64,000 nucleotides of DNA. It comes from Streptomyces lacrimifluminis. GTDB lineage: Bacteria; Actinomycetota; Actinomycetes; Streptomycetales; Streptomycetaceae. Of this stretch, positions 49,764-58,445 are shown in pieces. Numbering within the stretch: the first letter of the stretch is position 1; each line of letters opens with the position of its first letter. Position numbers and translations under genes: made by a program. The stretch spans positions 19,352 through 83,351 of the forward strand of contig NZ_BMMU01000032.1 in assembly GCF_014646095.1 (NCBI RefSeq), given 5' to 3'. Under the pieces are notes generated by a model that worked only from the letters and a program-made list of their open reading frames with translations, did no database searches and was not told the origin of the DNA.

Positions 49764-49793
49764 TGTCATCGTTGACTTATGTCATCGTTGACA
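49764..49793. promoter_or_regulatory. paired LacI-type operators
   Basis: Two copies of TGTCATCGTTGAC(A/T) at 49764-49777 and 49780-49793, 16 bp apart. Each is an inverted repeat (TGTCA and TGACA around TCGT), the half-site spacing of LacI-family operators. They lie between the divergent binding-protein (minus) and PfkB kinase (plus) genes and would let the adjacent LacI regulator control both. Confidence 0.75.
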
Positions 49794-49912
49794 CTGCCTG
49801 GCCAGGATGATGGACTCCGGATCCCGGCAACGTCAATGCCTTCCACCCGTCACAAATCGGCAACGTCCTTGTCCGTCGTCCCCGCGCCGAGCCTCTCCGA
49901 GAAGAGCAGCCC

Positions 49913-50878
49913 ATGAGCCCGCGTCAGATCACCGTTCTGGGGGAGTGCGTCGCGGACGCCTTCACCGAACCGGCGGCAAGCGCCCCGAACGAACTCGCTC
50001 TGCGGGTGCTGCCGGGCGGCGGACCTGCGAATACGGCGGTGGCCCTAGCCCGCCTCGGCACACCGGCCCGCTTTCTCGCGCGCCTGTCCGACGACGTGTT
50101 CGGCCGCCTGTTCCGGGCCCGTCTGGAGGCGTCCGGCGTCGACCTGGCGTACGCCGTCGCAGCAACCGAGCCCAGCACGCTGGCCGTGGCGGAACTGGAC
50201 GCCACCGGGCAGGCCGCGTTCTCGTTCCACGCGCAGAACACGGCCGACTGGCAGTGGACCCCGGCGGAACTGGCGAGGGTGGATCTCTCCGAAACGACCT
50301 GCGTGCACACCGGATCGCTGGCACTGGTCCGTGAGCCCGGCGGAGCGGTGGTGGAGGAGTTCCTGGCGGCGGCGGCCGAGCGGGCCACCATCAGTGTCGA
50401 CCCCAACGTCAGGCCGCTGTTGGTGCGCCCCGAGGTCTACCGCGCACGGCTGACGCACTGGTGCGCTCTCGCCGACATCCTGCGGCTGAGCGAGGACGAC
50501 CTGGAACTGCTCCTGCCGGGCACCGCGCCGGAGGAGGCGTGCGACATCTGGCATACCGAGGGGGTACGGCTCGTCGTGATCACCCTCGGCGCCGGTGGCG
50601 CACTGGCCTCGCTCGACGGCGAACGGCTACGGGTGCCCGCGGTGGCCACGCGGGTCGTCGACACCGTCGGCGCGGGGGACTCCTTCACCGCCGGACTGCT
50701 GCACCACCTCGGTACCGGCGGACTCCTCGGTGGCCGTCTGACCGGGCTCGGTCTCGACGAGGTCGCGGAGGCCTGCCGGTTCGGAGCCGGGGTCGCGGCC
50801 CTGACCTGCTCGGTCGCCGGTCCCAATCCACCCTGGCTGAACGAGTTGACGCAGCACACGGCCACCGGCGGAGCCTGA
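49913..50878 (+). CDS. PfkB-family carbohydrate kinase (probable fructokinase/ribokinase)
   Basis: 321 aa. N-terminal signature LRVLPGGGPANTAVALARLG and the C-terminal anion hole DTVGAGDSFTAGLLHHL with catalytic Asp. SVDPNVRPLLV and VVITLGAGGALASL are also typical. It phosphorylates an imported hexose or pentose so it can enter central metabolism. Being divergent from the importer and sharing operators, it is probably specific for the sugar that importer brings in. GAGAAG lies before the ATG. Confidence 0.92.
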   Translation: MSPRQITVLGECVADAFTEPAASAPNELALRVLPGGGPANTAVALARLGTPARFLARLSDDVFGRLFRARLEASGVDLAYAVAATEPSTLAVAELDATGQAAFSFHAQNTADWQWTPAELARVDLSETTCVHTGSLALVREPGGAVVEEFLAAAAERATISVDPNVRPLLVRPEVYRARLTHWCALADILRLSEDDLELLLPGTAPEEACDIWHTEGVRLVVITLGAGGALASLDGERLRVPAVATRVVDTVGAGDSFTAGLLHHLGTGGLLGGRLTGLGLDEVAEACRFGAGVAALTCSVAGPNPPWLNELTQHTATGGA

Positions 50879-50981
50879 CGGTTCGGACGGCTCGCGCCGG
50901 GCGGAACCGCCCGACCCGTTGACGTACCGGCCGTATTCCGCGCCCACACCTGATGCCATCGACCGACAAGGACACGAGACC

Positions 50982-51284
50982 ATGAAGAAGACCCTGCTCG
51001 CCGAGTTCACCGCCCGCGAGGGAGCACAGGACGAGGTCGCCCGCCTGATCGGGGACTACGCCCGGATCGTGCGCGAGGAAGAAGGCAACATCACCTTCGA
51101 CGTCTACACCAGGGCAACCGCCCCGCGTGCCTTCTGGATCTTCGAGGTGTACCGGGACGAGGAAGCCTTCCAGGCACACCTGAACGCCCCCTACGGTGGC
51201 CCTTTCAACGCGGTTCTCGCTCCGCTGATCGAAGAGGACGCCTCCGTACTGACGTTCCTGAACCCCCTGGCCACGAATCCGTAG
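50982..51284 (+). CDS. antibiotic biosynthesis monooxygenase (ABM/YgiN-like) domain protein
   Basis: 100 aa ferredoxin-like fold. The conserved N-terminal strand (KKTLLAEFTAREGAQDEVAR) and GNITFDVYTRATAPRAFWIF with EVYRDEEAFQAHLNAPY match the ABM family, which includes cofactor-free quinone monooxygenases and many unassigned proteins. It is probably a dimer. ATG at 50982; an AAGGAC sits ~9 bases upstream. Neighbouring the kinase gene, it might act on sugar-derived carbonyls, but this is a guess. Confidence 0.85.
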   Translation: MKKTLLAEFTAREGAQDEVARLIGDYARIVREEEGNITFDVYTRATAPRAFWIFEVYRDEEAFQAHLNAPYGGPFNAVLAPLIEEDASVLTFLNPLATNP

Positions 51285-51354
51285 CGGGGGGGTTGTCAAG
51301 GGCTCCAGGGGGCGCCGTCGGTCATGGAGGCCACATGGTGCCGCCGGTCGTGGA

Positions 51355-51388
51355 GCCGGGCCGGATCTCCGCCGAGATCCGGCCCGGC
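51355..51388. terminator. bidirectional hairpin terminator
   Basis: Perfect 15-bp arms GCCGGGCCGGATCTC and GAGATCCGGCCCGGC with loop CGCC lie between convergent genes, 70 bases after the ABM gene and 20 bases after the glycosidase stop on the other strand. Confidence 0.85.
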
Positions 51389-51408
51389 CCTGTGCCGGAG
51401 TGGGTCGA

Positions 51409-53967
51409 CTAGCCGATGACCCGGCCCAGTTCGATCCGGTCGATGTTCGGGGCCCAGGCGCTCGCGTTGCCGAACGTCAACGTGTTGGAGCCCGCCTTCA
51501 GGTCGACGGGGACGCCCAGCGTCCAGTAGTCGTCCCAGCTCCAGGTGTTCTTGAAGGTGACCGTCCGGGGGGCGGCGGTCCCCACCGTGAGCTCCGCCGT
51601 ACGGGACATGATGTCCGTGTTGTAGGAGTGGCCGTTGTCGCGCCGCTCGTTGTGCGCGTAGCTGATGACCAGCATGTACCGGCCCGACTTGGGCGCGTCC
51701 ACCGTGAACTCGGCGGTGCTGGCGGCACTGTTGCCGAGCCACCCGATGGAGGAACCGGCGGAGGCGTAGGCCGAGTCGACGAGCTTGGCGCCGCCCGCCA
51801 GGGTGGCCGAGGCGCCCTCGTAGGAGAGGGTGCCGGACGTCGAGCCGGCGCCCGAGACGTCGAGGGAGCGGACGGAGGCGCTCTTGGCCGTCACCGCGAC
51901 GCGGTTGTTGCCCGCCACCAGATACAGCCGCAGAGCCTTGCCCGGCACCGCCGTCACCTTCTGGCCGTGCAGCTCCAGCCGCACCGGCGCCGAGGATCGC
52001 GGCACCACCGAGTAGTAGCCGTCGCGCGGTGCGTAGACGTCGAAGACCGCCTTGTCGCCGGGGCGCAGGCCGAGGGAGCCCGTGCCGACTCCGGCGGACG
52101 AGGAGTAGTCGTAGGACGGCCGGCCGCTGATGTCGGCGAGCGTTGCCTCGTACGACGCCGAGGGCACGGCGGAGGCGCGGGCGGTCAGGTCGACGCGGTC
52201 GAGGGTGACCTCGGCGTCGCCCTTGGCGAGCGTCAGGGTGTGCCGGCCGGCCGGGAGGTCGACGGTGACGTCCTTCTTGGCGCGGTAGGTCCAGTTCTCG
52301 GTCGAGGGATAGGAGACCGTGGCCGGAGCCCGGCCGTCGACCGAGAGCTTCTGCGTGGCCGGCGTCCCGGACTGGTTGCCGTAGAGGATCGCCAGGTCGT
52401 AGGTCCCGGCCCTGGGCACGTCCACCGTGAAGTCGACCTTGCTGGTGGCCATGCTGAGCGAGCCGACGTCCTTCGTCCCGGAGGCCGCGTAGCCGTTGGC
52501 GTTGCTGACCGTGCCCTGGGTGTAGACCTTGCCGTCGGTGATGGCCGCGTCCTCGGCCTCGTACGACGCCGACCAGGGGACGGACGCGGCGGCCGGGGTG
52601 CCGGAACCGCCGGGGGTGAGGACGACCCGGTACGCGGACATCTTGTGCAGGCCGCGCAGCGGGACGGTCACCGTGCCGTCGGCCGCGACCTTCACCTTCG
52701 TACGGGCGAGGACGCGGGGCGTCGCATGCTGACCCTCGTAGCCGGACCAGGCGGCCTCGGCGACGGTCGCGGTGACCGTCCGGCCGAAGACCGATCGGGA
52801 GACGTTGCGGACGACGACGTCGGCGTCACCGGCCGAGCCGCCGAGCAGGACCTGCGCCTGGCGGCGCTTCCTGTCGTACGAGGCCAGACCCTGGAGGGTG
52901 TCGACGGCGTTGGCCTGCGGCGGGGTCACCTTGACCGTGTCGCCGGTCAGACCCGCGTACCAACGGAAGAACCACCAGCCGCCGTTGGGGATGTTGCTGC
53001 GGACGACGTTGCCGTCGAGGTTGCCGGCCGCGTCCCAGTAGGCCTGGTTGGCGTACACCTTGTTCCGCTCGAACATCGCGACCCACTGGGCGAGTTGGCC
53101 CGGGACAGACAGGTCGCGGCGGTTGGCGTACTCATCGATGTTGATCTTCAGGGGTGCTATGCCGAGTTGGCGTTCCATCGAGCGGTAGTTGTCGTAGTTC
53201 CCCTGGAAGTTCTTGAGTGAGCTGGAGTCCAACTCGTGCCAGGTCATGATCTGGGGCAGGACGTTCTCCCGCTTGGCGAAGGCGAGGAAGTCGGTCAGCA
53301 GACGCGTGTGGTAGCCGGACTCGTTCGGGCCGGCGATCCTGGCGTCCGGGTCGATCGCGCGGATGCGCTCGTACACCGTCTTCCAGTCCTTGAAGAACCG
53401 GTCTCGATTGATCTCGTACTGCGCCTGGTCGGAGGTGCCGAGGTTGTACCAGATCTGGTCGGGCTCGTTGAAGGGGATGTAGACGAAGCGCTCGCTGTTC
53501 GGGTCGGCCGCCACCTCCTTGACGATCTTGTCGACCTTGGGGAGGTAGTCCTCGATGCCGAGATCCTCATAAGGCCACTTCGCGTAGATGTCCTGCATCA
53601 TCACGTTGATCTCGCCGCCGCCGTTGCGGAAGAACGACTTCGAGACGGTGAGCGCGTCCCCGTTCGGGTGCTGGGCACCGCCCTCCGGCTTCTGCGAGAC
53701 GCTGGTGATCTTCAAGGGCGCCAGCATCGCGTCGCTGGGCACACCGTCGTCGCTGAGCCCGTACAAAGTGCCGTTGGCACCGAGCATCACCGGGCCTTCG
53801 GACGCGGCGAGATCGACGGTGACGCGCTGCGCGTCGGCTGCTGCCGCGGGCCCCGCGGCGGGGAGGGTGCCTGCCATGGCGGCTGCTCCAAGTACGGCTG
53901 CGGCAAGGACGGTTGCGGTTCGGGATCTCGTGCGGGCTCGCGTGGGGGTGGGGGTGAGGGTGCTCAC
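51409..53967 (-). CDS. secreted clan-A (GH39-like) glycoside hydrolase with CBM35-like modules
   Basis: 852 aa. A long basic signal peptide (TRARTRSRTATVLAAAVLGA then AAGPAAAAD) directs export. The catalytic TIM-barrel domain spans ~residues 50-400: VYIPFNEPDQIWYNLG carries an NEP-type acid/base glutamate and LKINIDEYANRRDLS a candidate nucleophile. A beta domain, then CBM35-like modules follow, at ~500-625 (VPWSASYEAEDAAITDGKVY, DVGSLSMATSKVDFTVDVPR) and ~715-850 (STAEFTVDAPKSGRYMLVIS, NTWSWDDYWTLGVPVDLKAG). CBM35 binds uronic acids, mannan or galactans. The GTG at 53967 follows CGGAGG and is preferred over the GTG at 54000. It is the last gene of the CUT1 operon, implying it releases the oligosaccharide that the importer takes up. 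Confidence 0.8.
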   Translation of the reverse strand: MSTLTPTPTRARTRSRTATVLAAAVLGAAAMAGTLPAAGPAAAADAQRVTVDLAASEGPVMLGANGTLYGLSDDGVPSDAMLAPLKITSVSQKPEGGAQHPNGDALTVSKSFFRNGGGEINVMMQDIYAKWPYEDLGIEDYLPKVDKIVKEVAADPNSERFVYIPFNEPDQIWYNLGTSDQAQYEINRDRFFKDWKTVYERIRAIDPDARIAGPNESGYHTRLLTDFLAFAKRENVLPQIMTWHELDSSSLKNFQGNYDNYRSMERQLGIAPLKINIDEYANRRDLSVPGQLAQWVAMFERNKVYANQAYWDAAGNLDGNVVRSNIPNGGWWFFRWYAGLTGDTVKVTPPQANAVDTLQGLASYDRKRRQAQVLLGGSAGDADVVVRNVSRSVFGRTVTATVAEAAWSGYEGQHATPRVLARTKVKVAADGTVTVPLRGLHKMSAYRVVLTPGGSGTPAAASVPWSASYEAEDAAITDGKVYTQGTVSNANGYAASGTKDVGSLSMATSKVDFTVDVPRAGTYDLAILYGNQSGTPATQKLSVDGRAPATVSYPSTENWTYRAKKDVTVDLPAGRHTLTLAKGDAEVTLDRVDLTARASAVPSASYEATLADISGRPSYDYSSSAGVGTGSLGLRPGDKAVFDVYAPRDGYYSVVPRSSAPVRLELHGQKVTAVPGKALRLYLVAGNNRVAVTAKSASVRSLDVSGAGSTSGTLSYEGASATLAGGAKLVDSAYASAGSSIGWLGNSAASTAEFTVDAPKSGRYMLVISYAHNERRDNGHSYNTDIMSRTAELTVGTAAPRTVTFKNTWSWDDYWTLGVPVDLKAGSNTLTFGNASAWAPNIDRIELGRVIG

Positions 53968-53983
53968 GCTGAGGGACCTCCGG

Positions 53984-54856
53984 TCATTTGACGGCTCCAC
54001 TGGTGATTCCGGACACGATCTTTCGCTGGGCCACCAGGAAGATGGCGACCATGGGCAGGCTCATCACCACGACGTACGCGAAGACGAGATGCCAGTTGTT
54101 GAGGTAGAGCTGGGCACTGGCGACCTTGTAGAGGTTGAGCGGCAGGGTCGCCCTCTCTCCGCCGCCGAGGACGAAGAAGGCGTAGAAGATGTCGCTCCAG
54201 GCGTAGAGCGTCACCATGATCGTCGCGGTGGCGATGACCGGTCTGAGCAGCGGCAGAATGATCTGCCGGAAGATCCGCAGCGGCGACGCGCCGTCCATCC
54301 GCGCGGCCTCCTCCAGCTCCACCGGGACGGCCCGGATGAAGCCGGTCATGAAGAAGATCGACGTCGACAGGTACATCCCGGTGTACACGGCGATCATCCC
54401 GGGCCGGGTGCCCGCGAGCCCCAGCTGCCGCAGCTCCATGACGATGGTGATGACGGCGGGCGGCAGCAGCAGCCCGCTGATGCAGAGCGCGTACGCCGCC
54501 GAGACCAGCTTCGACTTGCGACGGGCGAAGACCCAGGCGGCGCCGGCACCCAGGATGAGGACGAGGGCGACCGAGGGCACCACGACGAGCAGGGAGTTGA
54601 GGAAGCCGTGCAGCATCTCGCCCTGGCTGACGGCCTCTTCGTAGTTGCTGCCCTGCTGCCAGTGCCGTGGCAGGTCCAGGTTCGGGGTGATCGCCTCGGC
54701 CTGCGGCTTGGCGGAGGTGACGGCGACCAGCCACAACGGTACGCCGACGGCGAGCCCGGCGAGCAGCAGGACGAGCGCCGGACGGCCGTACCGCCAGGCG
54801 GGGTTCACGGCGGACGCGCGACGCACGACGGATGCGGGGTTCACGGCGGTGCTCAC
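53984..54856 (-). CDS. CUT1 sugar ABC transporter permease (MalG type)
   Basis: 290 aa with six membrane helices. The EAA loop PVELEEAARMDGASPLRIFR (near residue 185) binds the ATPase. The GTG at 54856 overlaps the stop of the first permease (GTGA). No ATPase gene is in the cluster, so it presumably uses the shared MsiK-type ATPase of Streptomyces (established for several CUT1 systems in this genus). It ends 17 bases before the glycosidase gene. Confidence 0.93.
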   Translation of the reverse strand: MSTAVNPASVVRRASAVNPAWRYGRPALVLLLAGLAVGVPLWLVAVTSAKPQAEAITPNLDLPRHWQQGSNYEEAVSQGEMLHGFLNSLLVVVPSVALVLILGAGAAWVFARRKSKLVSAAYALCISGLLLPPAVITIVMELRQLGLAGTRPGMIAVYTGMYLSTSIFFMTGFIRAVPVELEEAARMDGASPLRIFRQIILPLLRPVIATATIMVTLYAWSDIFYAFFVLGGGERATLPLNLYKVASAQLYLNNWHLVFAYVVVMSLPMVAIFLVAQRKIVSGITSGAVK

Positions 54857-55788
54857 AGGAGTTGCTCCCTTCGGCGCAGTCCGATGACGAGGGGGATCGC
54901 GACGGCGACCACGACGAGGAAGAGGACGAGGCTCATCGCGGAGGCCTGGGCGTACAGGCCCTGTCCGAAGATCCGGAACATGTAGATGTTGAAGACCTCC
55001 GTGGAGCCCGCGGGCCCGCCGCCCGTCGTGGCCTGCACGATGTCGAAGGTGTTCATCGAGCCGATCAGCGCCGTGGTGACGTTGAAGGTGAGGGCGGGCG
55101 CCAGCATCGGCCAGCGCACCGACCAGAAGGTCCGCCACGGCCCGGCGCCGTCGCACTTCGCGGCCTCCAGCATCTCGCCGGGGATGCCCTTGAGACCGGC
55201 GAGATAGATCAGCATGGACAGGCCCATCCACTTCCAGCCGTGGATGACGGTGACCAGGACCAGCGTCCAGGACGTCGAGCCGAGCCACGGGATGTCCGTG
55301 CCCAGGAGGCCGTTGACGGCGCCGTCCTGGTTGAACAGGGACTGGAAGACGTAGCCGGTGGCGAGCGCGGAGATGAGCACGGGCAGGAAGAAGACCGCGC
55401 GGAAGAACCGGTTGAACCGGCTGTCCGCCTCCAGCAGCAGGGCCAGACCGAGCCCGAAGCCGTTCTGGAAGACCGCTGCCAGCAGGGCGTAGAGCAGGGT
55501 CGTGCGGATCGCCCGCAGCAGTGAGCCGTCGGCGGCGATGGTCGTGAAGTTGTCGAGGCCGGTGAAGGCGATGTCCGGGTGGTACGAGGACCAGTTGGTG
55601 AACGGGTAGTAGAAGTTGAGCAGGTTCGGCACCAGGAAGAACGCCGCGAAGACGACGATCGCGGGGAGGGCGAACCACCAGGGGTGATGAACGGCGGCGC
55701 GCGGCAGCCGTCCCGCCTTTCCCGCCCGGCCCTTGGCGGGCGCCGGTTTCTGCGTGCGCGTGCGCGTGCGTATGGCCGTGTCCGCCAT
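54853..55788 (-). CDS. CUT1 sugar ABC transporter permease (MalF type)
   Basis: 311 aa. A basic N-terminal tail (TRTRTQKPAPAKGRAGKAG) is followed by six helices and the EAA loop KGIPGEMLEAAKCDGAGPWR (near residue 215). AAGGA lies 9 bases before the ATG at 55788. It pairs with the MalG-type permease, whose gene overlaps its stop. Confidence 0.93.
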   Translation of the reverse strand: MADTAIRTRTRTQKPAPAKGRAGKAGRLPRAAVHHPWWFALPAIVVFAAFFLVPNLLNFYYPFTNWSSYHPDIAFTGLDNFTTIAADGSLLRAIRTTLLYALLAAVFQNGFGLGLALLLEADSRFNRFFRAVFFLPVLISALATGYVFQSLFNQDGAVNGLLGTDIPWLGSTSWTLVLVTVIHGWKWMGLSMLIYLAGLKGIPGEMLEAAKCDGAGPWRTFWSVRWPMLAPALTFNVTTALIGSMNTFDIVQATTGGGPAGSTEVFNIYMFRIFGQGLYAQASAMSLVLFLVVVAVAIPLVIGLRRREQLL

Positions 55789-55846
55789 CGGAAAATCCTT
55801 GCCGGTCGGGTCGGGCGATCCAGAAGCCGGTCGAGAAGCTGCCGGT

Positions 55847-57181
55847 CTAGAAACCGGGCGCGGCCTGGGCCTTGGCCACCTGTGCGAACTGGTCCTGGAT
55901 CGCCTGCGCGACCTGCTGGGGACTCTTCTTGCCGTAGAGCATGTCGGCGAGGTACAGGTGGGTGTCGGGCGCGACGATCGCCTTGGCCTGGAAGACACCG
56001 ATGGCGGTGGGAAGGGACTTGACCTGCGCCATCGACGCCTCGGGAAGGCCGGCAGGGGTCGGCACGGACGGCTGCACGGACGGGATCTTCATCGCGTTGA
56101 TGTAGTCGGCGTAGTCCGGGCCGAGCCAGAAGGCCAGGAACTGCCGGGAGGCGTTCTGCCGCTTCTCGTCACCCGTCCTGAAGGCGACCACGCCGTTGGT
56201 CTGGTCGGGCGAGTACAGGCCGGTGGCCGAGGAGTTGGCGACCGGGAACCAGCCGATCTTCCTGTCGATCTCGGCCGTGGAGTACTTGGCCTGCAACTGG
56301 CTCTGGAACGAGGTGACGTTGAGGACCATTCCCGACTCGCCCTTCCAGAGGGAGTCTGCCTGCCCGGTGAAGGTGCCGGTCTTGTAGTTCTTCTGCGCGA
56401 GCCCGGCGCCGAGCAGCTTCTCCTTGTACTTCTTGATGGCGCCGACGACGACCGGGTCGGTCCACTTCACCTTGTTCTGGTTGAGGTCGGCCCACCACTG
56501 CTTGTCGAGGTCGGTGAGCTGGACCTGCATCTGCCACTGCAGCGGCCACTTGTCGCCGCCGGCCTCGTAGAACCCGGCCGCGTCCGTCCTGTCCGTGACG
56601 GTCCTGCCGAGGGCCAGCAACTCGTCGTACGACGTGGGGAAGTCGGCCTCGCTCAGCCCGGCCTCCTTGAAGACGTCCTTGTTGTAGTAGACGCCGAGCA
56701 TGGCGGGGCTGGTGACGATCGCCGCGTACCGCTTGCCGTCGATCACACCGAGCGACGTCTCGGTGTCACCCAGCTTGGACACCCACTCCTCCCCGTCGAG
56801 GGTGAGGAGGTTCTGCTGCGGCTGGATGAAGGGCAGCGTGGAGACGGACGGCTGCCAGAACATCAGGTCCGGCCTGTCGCCCGAGGCGAGCTTGGTCGGC
56901 ACGTTCTGCTCGTACAGGTCGGGGATCGCCTGCGTCTCGACCTCGGCTCCGGTGGCCTTCTCGAAGGCGTCGATGACCTGCCTCGGCGCGTTGAGGGTGT
57001 TCTGCGCGGTCCACATGGTCAGCTTCACGCCGTCCAGGCGGGCGGTCGGGTCGACCTTCGCCCGCCTGGCGCCCGAGTCGGAGGCGGAACCGGAGTCGCC
57101 GGCGGTCGGGTCACTGCAGGCGGTGACGGACAGGGCTGCGACGCATATGAACGCCAGCGCGGGGAGGGCTCTTCTCGTCAT
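55847..57181 (-). CDS. CUT1 extracellular sugar-binding lipoprotein
   Basis: 444 aa. Lipoprotein signal peptide (MTRRALPALAFICVAALSVT then ACSD) and the family-1 solute-binding fold: VKLTMWTAQNTLNAPRQVID, PDLYEQNVPTKLASGDRPDL, MLGVYYNKDVFKEAGL, DSLWKGESGMVLNVTSF and ASRQFLAFWLGPDYADYINA. Many aromatic residues suggest an oligosaccharide ligand. It is first in the importer operon and lies 112 bases after the LacI-type gene, on the same strand. Confidence 0.92.
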   Translation of the reverse strand: MTRRALPALAFICVAALSVTACSDPTAGDSGSASDSGARRAKVDPTARLDGVKLTMWTAQNTLNAPRQVIDAFEKATGAEVETQAIPDLYEQNVPTKLASGDRPDLMFWQPSVSTLPFIQPQQNLLTLDGEEWVSKLGDTETSLGVIDGKRYAAIVTSPAMLGVYYNKDVFKEAGLSEADFPTSYDELLALGRTVTDRTDAAGFYEAGGDKWPLQWQMQVQLTDLDKQWWADLNQNKVKWTDPVVVGAIKKYKEKLLGAGLAQKNYKTGTFTGQADSLWKGESGMVLNVTSFQSQLQAKYSTAEIDRKIGWFPVANSSATGLYSPDQTNGVVAFRTGDEKRQNASRQFLAFWLGPDYADYINAMKIPSVQPSVPTPAGLPEASMAQVKSLPTAIGVFQAKAIVAPDTHLYLADMLYGKKSPQQVAQAIQDQFAQVAKAQAAPGF

Positions 57182-57293
57182 GACGTGCCTTTCGCGAACG
57201 GGCTCAGATGGGCGGATCGGGAAGCGGTCCGGCTGAGAAGGTGCGAGCGGGCGGAGCGAGTGGGGGAGCGGCGCGGGTGGTGCGGGAGCGGGT

Positions 57294-58340
57294 TCAGCCG
57301 CGCGCGGGCGGCGGCCCAGAGCTCTCCCGCACCACCAGTTCCGGTACGGAGACGGGATGCGGGGCGATCTGCGCGGACTCCTCCAGCGCACCGTGCAGCA
57401 GAGCGAACGCGGACCGGCCGAGGCCGGTGAAGTCCAGGCGTACGGTCGTCAGCGACGGGGTCAGATAGGCGGAGTGCGGGGCGTCGTCGAACCCGGCCAC
57501 GCTCACCTCACCGGGGACCGGGCGGCCCGCCTCGTGGAGGGCGCGGATCACCCCGAGCGCCAGGTCGTCGTTGCCGCACAGGATCGCGGTGACGTCGGTG
57601 TCCTGCGCGAGTTGCAGGCCCGCTGTGTGACCGCCCGCCGGGCCCCAACTCCCCTGCAGCGGAAGGGGTTCCGGCGCGCCCGCCTCCCGGAGAGCCTGCT
57701 GCCAGCCGGTCGTCCGGGCGCTGGTGCGCCGGGTGCTGGAGGGGATGGCGACGTAGTGCACGGTTTCGTGGCCGAGGGAGAGCAGATGGCGGGTCGCCTC
57801 GTAGGCGGCCTCACGGTCGTCGGCCCACACCCAGGGACGGTCGTCGCCGGGCGGGCTGGCGGGGGTCTCGACCACGCCGACGACCGGCAGTTCGGCGGGA
57901 ACGGCACCCAGGGCCCGTACACCGGCCGGATCGTATGCGATCACGATGAGACCGCCGCCCGAGTCCGCCGCCCGCTGCACCTGGGCGGCGATGGCGGCCT
58001 CGTCGGCTTCGTCGGTCGATTCGAGGACACCGACCCCGACGCTGTACGCGGCGGCGCGGGCGGTCTCCTCGATGCCCTGGAGGATCGAGGCGTAGCCGTA
58101 GTGCGTGGTGTTGGAGGTGAGCACGGTCACGGCACGGCTGCGTCCGCTGGCGAGAGCGAGAGCGGTGGAGTTGCGCCGGAACCCCAGCTCGTCGATGGCG
58201 GCGAGCACTCTGTCGCGGGTCGACGGCTTGACGCTGGGGTGGTTGTTGATCACCCGGGAGACGGTCTGGTAGGAGACTCCGGCCGCCGTCGCGACATCCC
58301 GGATGCTCACTGAGCGCCTTGTGTGACCGGTCACATTCAT
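57294..58340 (-). CDS. LacI-family regulator of the galactoside locus
   Basis: 348 aa. N-terminal HTH (SIRDVATAAGVSYQTVSRVI), hinge (LGFRRNSTALALASGRSRA) and sugar-binding domain (GLIVIAYDPAGVRALGAVPA, VAGFDDAPHSAYLTPSLTTV). The ATG at 58340 and an earlier GTG at 58361 are both possible. The operators overlap this start: copy 1 of TGTGACCGGTCACA lies within the first codons, so autorepression could act on both transcription and elongation. It is divergent from the GH36 gene and upstream of the importer operon. Confidence 0.92.
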   Translation of the reverse strand: MNVTGHTRRSVSIRDVATAAGVSYQTVSRVINNHPSVKPSTRDRVLAAIDELGFRRNSTALALASGRSRAVTVLTSNTTHYGYASILQGIEETARAAAYSVGVGVLESTDEADEAAIAAQVQRAADSGGGLIVIAYDPAGVRALGAVPAELPVVGVVETPASPPGDDRPWVWADDREAAYEATRHLLSLGHETVHYVAIPSSTRRTSARTTGWQQALREAGAPEPLPLQGSWGPAGGHTAGLQLAQDTDVTAILCGNDDLALGVIRALHEAGRPVPGEVSVAGFDDAPHSAYLTPSLTTVRLDFTGLGRSAFALLHGALEESAQIAPHPVSVPELVVRESSGPPPARG

Positions 58341-58362
58341 GCCAGGATTGTGACCGGTCACA
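58322..58362. promoter_or_regulatory. twin 14-bp LacI operators TGTGACCGGTCACA
   Basis: Two perfect palindromes TGTGACCGGTCACA at 58322-58335 and 58349-58362, centre spacing 27 bp, lie at the start of the LacI-type gene and 84-124 bases upstream of the GH36 start. They are ideal for a LacI-family dimer pair and cover the lacI start region. No further copy was seen upstream of the importer operon, so that operon may be read from the lacI promoter. Confidence 0.8.
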
Positions 58363-58445
58363 TGGGGCTCGTCAAGAGACCGTAACCGTCAATTCACGCG
58401 GCAGAATCAGACCTTCGGCGCAGGCGCCATCGGGAGGGGAAGACG

